This document shows positions 25,501 to 40,500 of a DNA stretch of 64,000 bases, in pieces. The stretch covers positions 27,747,001 through 27,811,000 of the forward strand of contig NC_064842.1 of assembly GCF_024166365.1 (NCBI RefSeq). The letters run 5' to 3'. How positions within the stretch are numbered: position 1 is the stretch's first letter; each line of letters starts with the position of its first letter. The notes under the pieces are model-generated. The model did not search any database and was not told the origin of the DNA. It was given only the letters and a program-made list of their open reading frames with translations. The position numbers and the translations under genes are program-made. The DNA comes from Elephas maximus indicus. Taxonomy: Eukaryota; Chordata; Mammalia; Proboscidea; Elephantidae.

Positions 25501-28500
25501 TGTGGAGACAGTTTGCTTTACTTGGTTTATGAAATTAAGATATTTCCTATTGAATATGTTGGGCGTTCTGGGTGGTTTTTGCCTGGCTTTTGTTGATCAT
25601 ACGCTGCTCAGATTTTATAGTGAAATCATTTGATAATTATGATGACTCCTGCAGTTTTTAGCAGATTCTAATACCTCCTTGATGCTCAGTCTGAATCATC
25701 CACTTGCCCCTGTGAGACTTCTTGCCATTAATCATCTGAAAAATATCATGGAAACATCAAAGGTTTGTGTGAAGCATCTTTTATTTGTTTTTGTTTTTTT
25801 CCTTATGATGAGCAGTGTAATTCTAGAATAAGACATTGAAGTTACTACTTAGAATTGATGTTACATAATGATAGTGATGAGCTGAATACGGCAGGTGGGT
25901 GTATTTTGGGCAAAGATTTAAAACTGTACATGCCAGTAGCCACCGTTTTAACCTGTGCATGCCCTAATAACAACTGTTTTCATATGTTTCTACGTTGCAA
26001 ATTATTAATTTAACTTCAGTGTTTCTCAAACTGGAATTTTTAAACAGATTCACAGACGTTCACAAATTCTCAGAGAACTTGTTAGTTTTGAATTTTGATT
26101 TTGATAATCTTAGGTTTAAGAAGCATATTGGGTCACCTGAACGATAACTTTATACTGAGCACTGCTCCATGAACTTAGTGCTTACAGTTGCATTTGTGTT
26201 TAAAATTATGGTGGCTCCAGATACTACAGAGGCAGATTGAATTTGTAAATAATGCTTTTACACCAAAATGGTATAAAGACTTTGCAGTGATTCAAGTAGA
26301 ACAGTATTTCCCTTCAGGCAATACCTTCACAACCTTTGCTGTACTAGCTTGCCACTGATAGTGTTTTCTGAAAATTTTTCTTTAGCTTTTTTTGAATGGA
26401 CTCATTTTTTTTTATATAACCTCAAATCATGGATTTGAAGTGTTAATATACTTTTTAGTATAATTAAAATAGTAATGTTTATCTATATAATGCATCAAAT
26501 ATCTCGTATACCACTATTAGTACATTTGGAAAATTTCTGGACGAGAGAAAAGTGCTATCAGAGTTTAGTAGTGTGCAGTAGTATAAACATGCTGAACTCA
26601 AGAACTTGTGTCAAGCTCTTAGAACCAGATTCATATTACAAGTTAAATTTAATTTCAGCTAAGCAAAATTATCACATTAAATTAATTTGAGTTTTACTTG
26701 TTTTGTAGGTCTTTTCATCTCTGGCTTACAGATTTTTGTTTTGTTTTATAGTTTTAAATAGTTTTAAAATTGGGATATAAATAATAAAATAATTTAAAGC
26801 AATATGAGGCTCTCTGAGCATGTTTCTTTAAAGGGATTGATGTAGTACTTCAATTTGAGAATTGTTTTTTCATTTGATTCATTTCTATTCTGGCACACAT
26901 TGTTTCTTTCACAAATTGTGCTGATAAATTTGTCTTATTGACTTGCTGAATAATTGAACTCATTGAATACTGGTCTTTCTTGTGCTAGAGAGTTTTAGAT
27001 GTGTAGAAGCCATGGTAGAGCAATGGTTACTTGAAAACCCCTTGGGGCAGTTTTATTCTTTGATGTTGACACATGAAACTTTGACTTAAGTTTTGTGAAT
27101 TCTGGCGGGTTTAGTTTCTCTCCCAACAGAGTGGCCTGTTTTTCATAATATTATTTTTCTTTTTACCTCCCGCAGGAGAGATCTATTCAGTTGTCAGTCC
27201 TGAATTTATTTTTATTTGTTACTTTAAAAAAGGGGATACCTAATTTTGGCAGACTGGCTTTGGAATACTTGTCCTATCCTTTTAAAAATCTAGATAGTAG
27301 TAATAGCTAACTTTTAACAATACTTACTAAATGTAAGGCACACACTGTTCTAAGCCCTAACGTTATCTAGTCCTCTCACAAACCTTTGAGATAGGTACTG
27401 TTATTAACCCTGTTTTCCAGATGAAGATCCAGAAAGCTTAAGTAACTTGGCCAAAGTCACACAGCTAGTGGCAGAGTTTTGGATTTAAACCTAGGCGTTC
27501 TGACTCTGTAGTCTATGCACTCTCAACATGTGGACTCTTGCTTTAACCAGTTGAACTCCTCAGTGGAAAGATTATAATTGGATTATGCATATTTTACTAT
27601 GTTTTCAGTGGAAACTGGATAAAGTTTATACCAAATAATTTGAATCTAAAGACTCTTTAGAGATTGCCTGGTTCAATACAGGTATGCTTAGGGTGTTTAA
27701 ATGTCTCAGCCAGGGCAGAGCCTCTGACCCTCCACTAGTATTCTGGAGTGCTTTCCGCAAAACTCTGCTTTCTTTCTAGTGTAAAGCCTTGTAAAGTTTT
27801 TAGCAACCAGAAAATCCGTATTTCTTTTCTGTTCCCCCAGGAGAGTATTGATGAATCTTTCATAAAAGAAGCTATTTTGACCCGATTAGGTGATGATAGT
27901 ATAGACGTTGTTCTGTCAGCTCTAAGTGCTTTTGAGGTGGGTGCCTTTGTTACTCATTGAAATATAATTTTTGTTTATAAATATTTTCTTGGCCCTTCTC
28001 ACATGAACCTGTGCTCTAAGCAGTAAAATATTTCAAATTATTCTGCCATTGGGAATTTGTACTCTGGAGAGCACAGACTTAGCCTGCTTAGGGGGAGCTC
28101 ATAAGAATAATTAGACCGTACAATTTGATGTATATGAAATTTCCTCAAAAAGGAAAAGTGCCGTATAAATTTTTATATTGCTTTTAATATATTTTTATCA
28201 ATACTAAGTGTCTTGGGACCATGGAATATGAATTCATGAATGTCACTTTTGCGAAATTGCTCTCATAAAGCTTTTAAGTTACACTAGGATTCTTGGGAGA
28301 GAAATTCTTTAAATTTTATTATTTTTTAAAGTTCATTTAAAAAGCACCATGTGTGTTTGAAGCAAATAAAAATTTATTCATTGTTTTTTTTTTTTCCCTC
28401 CTAGATTTTCAAACAACACTTTAGTTCAGAAGTAACTGTTGTGAATCTTCTGAACCTCTTTCGAAGAGCAGAACCTTCAAAGAATAGGGAGTGGTATGTA

Positions 28501-31500
28501 TTCATTTCCCCTTACAGCCTTCTGAGTTGTTAACGCTTTTGTTTCAAGTTCATATTGGTTTTCTTTTTTTTAACATTTTTTGTGACTTATATAACCTTTG
28601 GCGGTGGTAGTAGAATGGATCTTAATGTGATACTTTCTTCCATTGTACAAATAATTAATTTGAGTTTGTGGGGGTTCATTAATACTATTCTCTGTGTTTG
28701 AATTTTTTCGTAGTAAAAATGTAAAAAGTATATAATATATGAAATAATACTGAATTCTGAGAAGCAGAAGTAGGTTAAGTTTTCTACTTTATGTAGCTAT
28801 ATATTTGATTTTTTTACAAGAATAACATTGTATAATTAAGAACATACACAATTATATCAAGCAACAATAATTTCAGGGACACGTGACCCTTACTGTATTA
28901 AGTATTTGATGAACTCTGGTCATTTCATTTTTGGCACCTAAGCTTTCAGCATGAGGAAATGACTAAGCATGTGTTACATGTTTTTGTATCTGCCATATCT
29001 AGTTCTTAGCAGATAGGAATGAATGAGTGAACTCTGATTTCTAGTGGGGAGGACATTTAATGCTATATATTTTATGTTTTGCTTTACCTAATGATGGACC
29101 CCTGGTGGCACAGTAGTTAAGAGCTCAGCTGCTAACCAGGAGATTGGTGGTTCATATCTACCAGCCGCTCCTTAGAAACCCCATGAGGCAGTTCTACTCA
29201 ATTCTATAGAGCTGCTATGAGTTGGAATCAACTTGACGGCAATGGGTCTGGCTTTTTTTTTTTTTTTTTGGCCTGTTGATGTCTCAGTGACCAATAAGCA
29301 ACCCTGTGATAAATGGAGAAAATATTGAAGTTATCAAGGGTTTTGTTTTACTTGGATCCATAATCAGTGCCCATGGAAGTAGCAGTCAAGAAATTAAATG
29401 ATGTATTGCATTGGGCAGATCTGCTGCAATAGACCTCTTTAAAATGTTAAAAAGCAGAAGATGTAACTTTGAGGATTAAGTTGTACCTGACCCAAGCCAT
29501 GCTATTTTCAATCACTCATATGCATGTGGAAGCTGAACAATGAATAAGGAAGATGGAAGAAGAAATGACGCCTTTGAATTGTGGTGTTGGAGAAGAATAT
29601 TGAACATACCGTGAACTGCCAGAAGAATGAACAAATCTGCATTGAAAGAAGTACAGCCAGAAAGCTTCTTAGACGCAAGGATGGCGAGACTTGATCTCAC
29701 ATGCTTTGGACGTGTTGCCAGGAGGGACCAGTCCCTGGAGAAGGACATCATGCTTAGTAGAGAGTCACTGAAAAATAGGAAGACCCTCAAAGAGATGGAT
29801 TGACACAGTGGCTCCAACAATGGTCTCAAACATAGCAATGATTGGGAGGATGGCGCAGGACAGGGGAGTGTTTCATCTGATGTACATAGGGTCGCTATGA
29901 GTTGGAACCAGCTCAGTGGCACCTAACAACAGCAATGATGTCTTCAAAAACAAAAAGACTTGGGAAGGTTAGAATTTAAAATTTTTGTCCCTGATAACTT
30001 ATTTATTAGCGTGGACTTTAACGTCATGATGGTTCTGACATGATTTTTGATAAGGAGACCAGGGTATTTATTGTTAGTGGAGCTAAAACAATGCAGTGAT
30101 GAATTTTTGCTGGGTAGAAGTCTGTAGTGTGTTTGTCAAGCAAGTGTGCATGCATGTCTTTTAGGTACAAGGTGCTTGAGATAGCAGCAGGCGTATTAAT
30201 TAAAGAAGAGATCCTGAGTGAAAACCACCATTTGGCGAATCAGGTGGTGACACAGTTGCTGCCATATATGGTTGTCATCAGTGATGATAAGGAATCTGCT
30301 GAGATGAAAATTGCTGTACATTTATCAAAATCAGGAATTTGCTCTCTGCACCCTCTATTAAGAGGCTGGAAAGAAGGTAAAAAATTCAGTTGTTTCTATA
30401 GAAAGAAAGAACAGATAAAATTTAAAAAGAAGTTAAGTACAGTAAACATTTGGCTGTAATTGTTATTTTCAAGTTGTGTTTGTATACGCCAGTAAGATTT
30501 TTAAAAATTTTTTGTCAAGATAGAAAGTATACAGTGAAAAGGAAGTAGAACTACAGACAGATTGATTCAGATTTGGCTAAAAGAAAAAAAAAAAAAAACC
30601 TTCATATGAAAATAGTAAAGTTTTACCTGAATTCCTTATTTCACATGATTCTTTGGGTGTTAGTCACACAAGTGGTTTCTATATGCAATTTTTTTAACAG
30701 CTCTTGAAAATGTGTTTAAAAGCACAAAGTCAGGAAAACTAATTGGTATAGCAAATCAGAAGATGATTCGGTTGTTGGCGGATAATATAAATTCAGGGGA
30801 CCCTTCTTCAATGTTAAAGATGGTAGGTATGCTGTCATAGCCCCCCTAGATTTCCTTCTCATAACTGTTAGGTTCTCAGCTTTTGCCTTCCTGGATCCTG
30901 CTTCTGCTGCTGCTGCTTTTGCTCCTTCCTCTCCTCCTCTTCCCTCACCCTCTGTCCCCTGTCTTTCTCCTCCTCCTTCATCCTTCCTCTTCCTTCTTCT
31001 CCTCATTCTTTTTTTAGCATTGTTGAGTACTTTGTTGTTTTGCTCTAAACATGTACAATGTTGTTTGGTATATCCTGCAGGTTATTTGAAATCCTTAACA
31101 TTTTGAATCCATTTTTTCACTGCAATTCTGTATTGGACCAGTAAGAATAGTGTGTACATTGCACTTTTTGTCTCTCATTCTAATTTAAAATATTAGAATA
31201 TAGTCGTATTTTTTGTCAAAAGAGTAAAATATAGCCTGAAAGAGGAGAAAAATACTTTTAATAGTAAAAAAAATTTCTGTGAAAGTATTAGTTTAGGTTT
31301 GTGATTTTTGAAACATTTGTCCAATAGGCAAATGCAGTCACATTCTTTACAGTTTCTGAAATTATTTGTTTTTGTAATTATTTAGAAATCAGTACTTAAC
31401 TTTTTTTTTTTTAAGGCTTTGTATTTGTCATTTTATTTTTAACTTAAAATACATGATACCCTGATAGACCTGAGATAGAAAAATGGCTTTATGAAAACCA

Positions 31501-34500
31501 AGACCTGGCAGTAATAGAGTGTGTTTACTTTTCAAGGTGGAGGATTTAATAAGTGTCAGTGAAAAGGAGGCCTATAACCTGAGGCAGAAAGTGACTTTTC
31601 ACGTGATAATGTCTGTGCTTGTTGGTTGCTGTTCATCTTTAAAAGGAACTCACTTTCCGTTTGCAATGAGAGTCTTCAGTTTGTTGCAGAAAAAAATAAA
31701 GAAGCTGGAAAGTGTCATTACTGCAGTGGTAAGGAGAACAAAGTCTCTGGAGAGTTGAGTGCTGAGGAAAGTGAGAACTTGGCTGTTAGTCACAGCGAAG
31801 CCGAAACGACTGGGGCTGGGATGCTGAGGCTGTGGAAACTGGCTGGGTGAAATGCGGAATGGCCTTGGGTAATAGTTGTGGATTAGGTGGCTGGCTGGCT
31901 TTTGCAGAAAATTTAATTGAATTACAAAATTTCAAGGTTGCAAAGTTTTGTATGTGATGTTTGGAGTCTTTATCATTATCTTTATCATATAGCTATCCAA
32001 GCTATGCTTATGTATCTCTAGTGATGAATACATCTCTTGGTATATTAGTTGTTGAACAAAATATTACTTCATTCTATTGTTTACCAAAAACAGATCTTTT
32101 ATATTATTTTATTTTTCATATTACATTAGACTTGGGTTTTCCTTGCTGTTGTCTTTGACAGCGTTACTAAGGGACATGTTTTAGCTGTCTGTATTTTACC
32201 TGGTAACACCTCTTAAGGTAACAAGATAATTGATTTTAATATCTGCCACGTATAATAAATACTATTTTGTTTCTATCTGTCCTCCAAACCAGGGAGGTTT
32301 CTAAAGAGAACAACAAGGAGGTGGATTCACTTCTAATTTACTACTCTGCACTCACCTGTACGTAGTCTCATTGGTCACTTTCCTGCATCTTTATTCACGT
32401 TCCCCTTTGGCATTTGCAGTGACGTTTTGCCACTTGTTTAGACTCATCTGTAAATTTGGAGATTATGCCGTGTATCTTCTTCAGATTAGCAGTAAAATTA
32501 TGAAATGAAAGCAGTCCCTCTAGGGATCTCTTGGAAATCTAGCTCCTTGTTGTTCTCTTTAGAAACCTGCCTGGTCATTCCTATCCTTTATTTGATAAAT
32601 ACAACTTATATGAATAAAATTTTTTTAATGATAATGTTTAAGCAAAAATAGGTAAAATGAAGCCATAGGTAATACATCTGTGTCTTGTGAATAGTGATAG
32701 CTCTCTGTTAAAATCTGATGGAAGCTGTTATTCCTCTCTCCACTTAAATGCATGTGTAGATAAAATACTGCATGTTACCCACAGGGACTCGTACTTCCCT
32801 GTGGTGTACCCACAGAACCCATATTAAGAACCCCTTTAAGTTTGTACTGATTTGTGTTTCCTTTAACATTTCAGGAGATCCCCCCAGAATGGCATTGTGA
32901 GCTGACGTTAGACAGAGACATACCCGTGGAGCTGTGGGCACATTACATAGAACAGCTCAACACGGGTCAGATGATTGCTGTGGAGGACTCTGTCTTACTT
33001 GTATTTGCACTAAAAAACTTTATTCATGCAGTGAAGGTTCCTCAGTGTTTTCCCAAAGGTGAGACACAAGCTGTGAAGAGTTTCAGCGTGATGCTCTGGA
33101 AAACTGAATGTACTGACTCCATGATTATTCTTTTTCTTGACTGAAAAGTCTCCAGCAGCATATTCACCAAGGTTTATGCATTTTCTTTGTCTTCCTGTCC
33201 ACACAGATGATAGATGGTGGAACCCTGAACAACTGAAAGGAGACAGCAGAGACTGTCTGCACTTGCTTATTGAGCTCTTTGAGACGATACTCGCTGGTAC
33301 TGATGCTGTTCACTTCAGGGTTCTGATGAACCTTTCCATAAAGGTATCAGGCCTGTCCCTTTTCGGCACACGGAGTATAAGAAGATGTTGTAGATTATTT
33401 AGTTACGACAATTCATGCTTGGGAAAATGGAAGCAGACTTTTAAACAGTGATGAGGATATGAGAATAAGCACAGCCTCTGTACAACAGTATTGTGACCAT
33501 GACGTCTATCCGTAGATTGGACAGAGACGCACCTTGCTCCATGCCTAGTCATGCGTTAGGCCCTCATTTTATTTAATGACAGAAGCCCAGTCAGTGTGGT
33601 TGATTCAGTGCCATTTTATAAATGAGAAAACTGATAGAAAGATTATATGCACACAGCCACTCAGCTGAGGAATGTTATCACAGGTACCAGTGACCTCCGT
33701 GTTGCCAAGTTCAGCGGTCACTTCTTCGTTCTTGTCTTGCTGTCAGCAGCATTTGGCACAGTAGAAGTTGATCACTCCATCTCTGAAGTACTTTCTTAAC
33801 AAAGTTTCCCAGATGCCACGCTTGTCTTAGTTTTCCACTTAGTGTCCTCGTCTTTTTTGTTCAGCGTGTTGAGGTGCAAAATTACAGGTGTTGGAATATC
33901 ACTGTTCATTTATATCCTTCCCAGTTGGTTAAAGTACCAAATACAGAAGATTTTCTAAGGGTCTGCTTACAGAAAGCAAAACACTGCAATAAGTTATTTA
34001 TCTTCTATAACTGTACATTAATGAAAAGAGGATTTGGAGCCAACTTATTTATTTTGTGTAAGAATTAAATTTTTTTTTTTTTTTTTCAAATTAGGTACAT
34101 CTAGAAGACGTTTTTCAGTTATTCAAGTTCTTTTCTGTTTTATGGACCTATGGTTCTAGCCTTTCAAATCCACTCAACTGCAGTGTGAAAACAGTGCTAC
34201 AATCTCAAGCTCTTTATATTGGCTCTACAATGCTCTCTTCTCAGAAGGCAAAGGAGAAACACCAGCTTGTATCCGCATCTTCTCCAGGTATTGGAAGTAG
34301 CGTGTTCTGTACTGACCAACTGTTAATGCATTCTCTCGCTGATGTTTACGTAGCTTGTAGTTGGGAGAATCATAACTTTATTCATTTTGAAATAAAATGC
34401 ACACACACAGACTTTTCTGGTTACTTTTAAGTATCACTTTTAAGTTATAAATGGTAATTGTGGAAATTCATCAAACACAAAAATATAATAGTAGAAATGA

Positions 34501-37500
34501 CTGATGACTACGCATAGGGTTTTTTTTTTTTCCTTTTTTAAATATAGGTTCTTGATATCCAGCTATTCATTTTCTGAGCCCCAGCAGTCACAGAATTATA
34601 TAGGGATGTCAAATGGTCATAACACAATTCCATAATCCGTTGACTACTTATAAAATAGGCCACTCAGTCCTCAGTGGTTTTATCCTTTTTGTCAGGTATA
34701 AGTTCGGGTTGAGTTCTCACTAGTGGAGCATCCAAAGACAAAATTCTTACTTTTTATAGTGGTGTTGCAAATTTTGTAAAAGAGAATTTCATGAAGTTGA
34801 TGAAAGTGGTATTGAAAAATGGATCGACTAACTTACAAAGCTATTGACAAATGAGAAGATCTGGCAGAAATTAGACCAGATAGTGATTGAAAATGAGCTT
34901 AATGGATATGATTGATGCTTCAGACTGGGATGATTTTGGTATAAGTGGCCCTTGGGAAGTATGAAGATGCCCTTGCTTTTGTATTTTCCCCAAATCATTC
35001 TTTATGAATGCACTGTGAAAGCAAAGTGCGTGATAATTCAGTTTTCTGTGAACACTTTCTCACTGTTTTATTAACTTTTATTAGCTGCTAGAAAGAGTAC
35101 ATAATTACAGTTTTAACAAAATATTTGTTAAATATGAGATGGATTTAAAATTTTAAGTTTTATTTACAAGATAAAATCCCATGAAAAGAATTTGTTCTCT
35201 TACTACTCACCATAAAATTTTAGTCCCTATCTTGGGTAGGTTTACTGTTAGGAACTTCCTGTACATTTTTTTACTTCAATTTTTCAATTAAAATGCCAGT
35301 TATTGGCATCTTACTAAGTATTAATAAGTAGAAATTTATCCTTTTGTAAAATGCCTGAAGAGTCTTTCATTGCGTGGAGGTTAACACTATTTATTAAAAA
35401 CCATTATCTACTGTTGAACTGTGGGTTTTCAAAACCCAGCCCTGGTGACACACTGGTTAAAGTGATCAACTGCTAATGGAAAGGTCGGCAATATGAAACC
35501 AGTGGTGGCTCCACAGGAAAAAGATGTGGCGGTCTGTTTCTGTAGAGATACACAGCCTTGGAAACCCTATGGGGTCACTGTGAGTCAGAATTGACTCGAT
35601 GGCAGTGGTTTTAAACTGGGTTTTCAAAAAGTATATGTATTTAGAGATCATAACTATGCCGGTTTTCTAAATAGATACGAAATACCCACTATGCTTTGAC
35701 ATTAAAGGCCCATGAGGAACGTAAGTCTCTATAAGCAGCAAGACCAAAGGACTTAACTTTCCACTGGTATCACTGCAGGACAAGTTCCCTGCCAACCCTA
35801 GCTACCTTGTCCCCTGTTCTCCTTCCCCCCTGTCTAAAGTATGTTTGCATGTATGCTACATAGGCATGTCATGGTACTCCACTGCATACAGGAGAGAGGC
35901 ACCTTCTACGTGGAAGGCACCTTCCACTAGAGTCTCTGAAGGCCACTTTATTACTGTGTTCTAACCTGGGGTCCACAATGAGCTTCTAGCTGTACCTTGT
36001 CTGTGAGGAGTCTAGAGAAGTGTTGGCTGGTATCTGTTCTAATATATTTTAAAAAGTGTTATGATGCTCAAAAGAAGAAGATACTGCCACTTTTTATGTT
36101 TTTAATTAATGATCAGTATACAGTATTATATGAACTAAGTTTTTGTCAGTAGCTTGGGGCTCTAACCATTTATTACATTTCTATGAAGATAAGTATTCCT
36201 GCTCAGAGTCCTGCATAGAGCAATATTTGTTGAATGAATAAAACTATCATTTGTAATATGGGGGCTGCCTTTACTTAGTTTGTTATATTTAATCAATATA
36301 GTAAGTTTACTTGCATGTTTGAAAGGAAAACTCAAATATATTTTAAATTTTTAAGTAAAATCCCCAATTTTAAATCTAAATAAAATTAGTTGAAAGCATG
36401 AAGTCACATATATATCTTTTCTTTTAAAGTAAACAAAATGTACTTTTTTTGGTTTATAAATCATCTAATATTAACTTTTCCGTAACTGAGCACGTCAAGA
36501 TCAAGATCAATCTATTAGTTTTACTATTTAGAAACACCTGAAGTTTAACTGCCTTGAATGAAAACAGTAGTCTCTCATTGCTTTTTTTTTTTACCTCTGT
36601 CTCCTTTTTCCACATAGATTTTTAAAGAGAAGAAAGTAAAAGCTGATTGCAAAAATAATGTAGCTTTGACTTATAGTGGGTGCTACTGTATTATTTGAAC
36701 ATAGCAACCATATAGTACTTAGCACTTTGAATTTGAATTTGTCTGCAAGCTCTGTTCCACTGTACAGGGAATATTAACAAATAAATGTCTTGGCCTGAAA
36801 CTGCCCCTTGTGTGAATTCAACTTTCCAAGAGTTTGTTTCTGATTTTGTTTTATAAATTAACCTTATAGAGACCAGAAAGGATTTCCAGCTTCCATAGGA
36901 TGATCTGAGCTTCTCAGACAGATTTGAAAACTTGTCAAGCGTCTCTGATAGGATTTAAAAAACCCAAATCAAACCCATTGCCGTTGAGTCAGTTCCGACT
37001 CGTGGCAACCCTATACATTGACAGTGTAGAACTTCTTCATAGGTTTTTCTTGGCTATAATCTTTATGGAAGCAGATTGCCAGGCTTTTCTTCTCTGGTAC
37101 CGCTGGGTGGGTTCAAACCACCAACTTTTAGGTTAATAGTTGAGTGCAAACTGCACCACCTTGGGACCTAGGATTTAAGAAGTAGCCTTCTTATTAAATT
37201 CTTTCACTAAGTTATATATGAAATGGATCATTTCTAGCAAAATATAAATTACCAGAATTTGTCCCAGAAGTTAGAGAGAATGAAATAAAGCCTATGTAAC
37301 CAAATTACCATGACAGGAGTATAGAGATAGCTCTTCAAAAAAAAAAAAAGGCCCAGTTCAGTTGGTTTCACAGATGCATTCTACCAGAAACGGGTTATTC
37401 CAGTGCTGTTTAACTTAATAGGGCATAGGGAGAGAAGGAAAACGTCTAGGTTCTTTGTTTAAAACAGGTATAATATTGACGTGAAAACTGAGAAGGATAA

Positions 37501-40500
37501 CAGACAAAAACAATAGGCCATAATCGATAAGAGTGTTAATGTAAAAATCCTAAATAAAATAATTACAAATAGAATCCAGCAGCTTATTTGGAAAAAAAAT
37601 TTTTTTTGCCCAGATAGAGTTCATTCCAAGAATATAAAATTGGTTCAATATTAGGAACTCTGTTGATCTAATTGACCATCTCAATGTTTTTTCTAAATTT
37701 TATTTATTTTGTTGAGAATATACATGGCAAAACATAGACCAATTCAATAGTTTCTACATGTACAATTTAGTGACATTGGTTACATTCGAGTAGTGCAACC
37801 ATTCTTACCCTCCTTCTTCAGAGTTGTTCCTTCCTCAATGACATAAACTCACTGTCCCCTAAGGTTCCTATCTTCTCTTTCAAGTTGCTGTTGTCAGTCT
37901 GATTCCATGTAGATGGTTCTTAGAAGAGCGTAATGCTCAAGGCAGACCTTTTTTACTGGTTAAGCTCAACTGTTCCTTGGTTTTAAAATGATTTCAGGGG
38001 GTGTTTTTGGTTTAAAGATTATCTCCAGACAATAGTTTCAGGGGTTCATCCACCCTTCGTGGCTCCGGAAAGTCTGGAGTCTGTGAGAATTTGAAATTTT
38101 GTTTGGTATTTTCCCCCTTTTAATCAGAATTCTTCTGTGGAATCTTTGATCAAAATGCTCGGTAATGGTAGACGGGCACCGTCCAGTTCATGCGGCCTCA
38201 TGGTAAAGGCGGGAGTTAACCACACATTCCATATCCTCCTATCCCTGACTCTCCTTCTTCCCCCATTGCTCCAGGTGAATAGAGACCAGCTGTTGTACCT
38301 TGAATGGCCACTTGCAAGCTTTTAAGACCCTTAGGCACTACGCAGAGAACTAGGAGGTAGAACAGAAGCACTGAACATGTTATGCCGGTGAAGTGGGATA
38401 ACCCATGAAATCATGACCCTAAAGCTCCATATCCGTATTTTGAAGGAGAATAGCCACATAATCCTAGCCAAAGATCTGGAAAGACATTAGACAAAGACCA
38501 ATAATCATTCCTAATTGAAATGACAGCAAAATAGGACTAAAAAATATTTCCCAAATCAGATGCTGGCATTTTTCGCTGCATAATTGGGGAAACAAAAGCC
38601 CTCCTATTAAATGCAGTAATAGGATTGTTATCACTATTACTGAACGTGATTTTAGACAAATTTCAAATTCCTATGGATTGTATGAATATGATAGAGCTGG
38701 GATTAACCTCACCAGATTTGTGGGATTATTACATAGGTTATTGAATAAATCATCAGGCTAGCCATCTGGAAATATGAAAAAGTTTGATCCCAACCTCATC
38801 CCTTATATAAAAATTTTACACTCATTAAAGATTTAACATAAAAAAAACTTAGCTCTAATGTTAGAAGGAAACATGGGAGTGCATGTGCCCTCTCTAAATA
38901 CAGAGATAGGTATTTTTTTTTTTAACATGCCTAAGCTGTGGAGGGCTGTTCCAAACGACATACAAAACCAGAAGGAAAATCTACTATAAAATTTCTTCAT
39001 GAAAAAATAAAGTCAGTAATGTCAGTCTGAGACAAAACAGTTACAAATCATGATGGACGAAAGGCTGATTTCCTTTGCACGCTTGTGCAAGGAGGTACAT
39101 ACAGGGGTGTTTTTTGCAACATTGTTTTAATGCCAAAAACTAGAAACAACCTAAATATTCGTCAGTAAGGTACTAGTTTTAAATATGGAATATATAGTGC
39201 AGTACTATGCTTTTAGAACCCAGTAAAAACCCAGCGCCGTCGAGTCGATTCTGATGCATTTAGAAAGGGTGGCTTAATTTACATAGACATGTTTCGGAAA
39301 ACTTTCAAATATAAAATACATTGAGATGTGATAGCAGTTAGTGCAGAATTACTGTGCAGTGTAGTTATGTATACTGTTCTCCCATTTGTGTATTTTCAAA
39401 AGAATATACCCACGCGGCGTATGCCTCGCATCATTTTGGAATAGTAAATAATTAAGCAATGAATGCGTTTTGGAGAGGGAGTTTGAGTTGGGAGGAAAAC
39501 TTTATTACATACATTTTGTATACTGTTTCAATTTTTAAAAATGTTCCTTAAGTTTTTTTCCCTTTGGTTTTAGTGGTGATATCACTACTCATTAACCTGG
39601 GAAGCCCCATAAAGGAAGTACGTCGGGCTGCCATTCAGTGTCTCCAGGCCCTCAGCGGAGTGCAGTCCCAGTTTCAGCTGATCATAGATCATTTGGTCCC
39701 TAAAGCAGAGGAGATCACCTCAGATGCCACCTATGTTGTTCAGGTAAGCCCCGTTCGCAAAGATTGCATATGTGCACACGTGTGGGTATACGTGAAGGGT
39801 GTTTTCTTGACATTTTTCTTTGCAGGCATTTTAGTCGACTAAGTCACTGAGTTTAGAAATGATATGTAAGTGTCTGCACATATTTCTCCCCTAGTTTTAA
39901 AAGGGCCTGCATTAGAAAGAGTGTAGATATTACTTAAAAGGCAAATTTTTAAAAGATGTTTTCTGAAGAAATAATAAGGAAGTAAAAACACTGCCTATAT
40001 GTTTCAATTCTGCTGTCTTTGTTGTATAAAAGGCTAGCCCATGGCTTTTTTTGGGAACGCTGGTGGCGTAGTGGTTAAGAGCTACGGCTGCTAACCAAAA
40101 GCTCAGGAGTTCAAATCTACCAGACGCTCCTTGGAATCCCTAAGAGGCAATTCCGCTCTGTCTAGTAGGGTCGCTAGGAGTCGGATGGCAATGGGTTTGG
40201 TTTTTGGTTTTTTTTGGTTGGCTTTTTTGATAGTAAGCTAAATGTGGAGCTTTAAGGGGAACTGAAAAGTTACAAACAATGTCAACAACATTTGGGAAAG
40301 AATGTTCCATAATTAACGTATTTGATCTTTATAGTTCCTTAACCCTTTTTTTAATCCAGTTTTCTTTTTGGCATCCTAGGATTTGGCTACTTTATTTGAA
40401 GAACTACAGAGAGAAAAAAAAGTGAAATCTCATCAGAAGCTGTTTGAAACCTTGAAACACCTACTTAATTGTGTATATAATTGCCCGTCTTATATCGCAA

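Noticed and set aside
29512-29922. 136-codon minus-strand ORF
   Set aside because: It is antisense to the RTE LINE at 29288-29935.
30716-31006. Arg/Glu-rich minus-strand ORF of 96 codons
   Set aside because: It is a by-product of the polypyrimidine tract and antisense exon 16.
34760-34990. Processed pseudogene
   Set aside because: The stretch looks vaguely coding but no open frame or family could be recognised.
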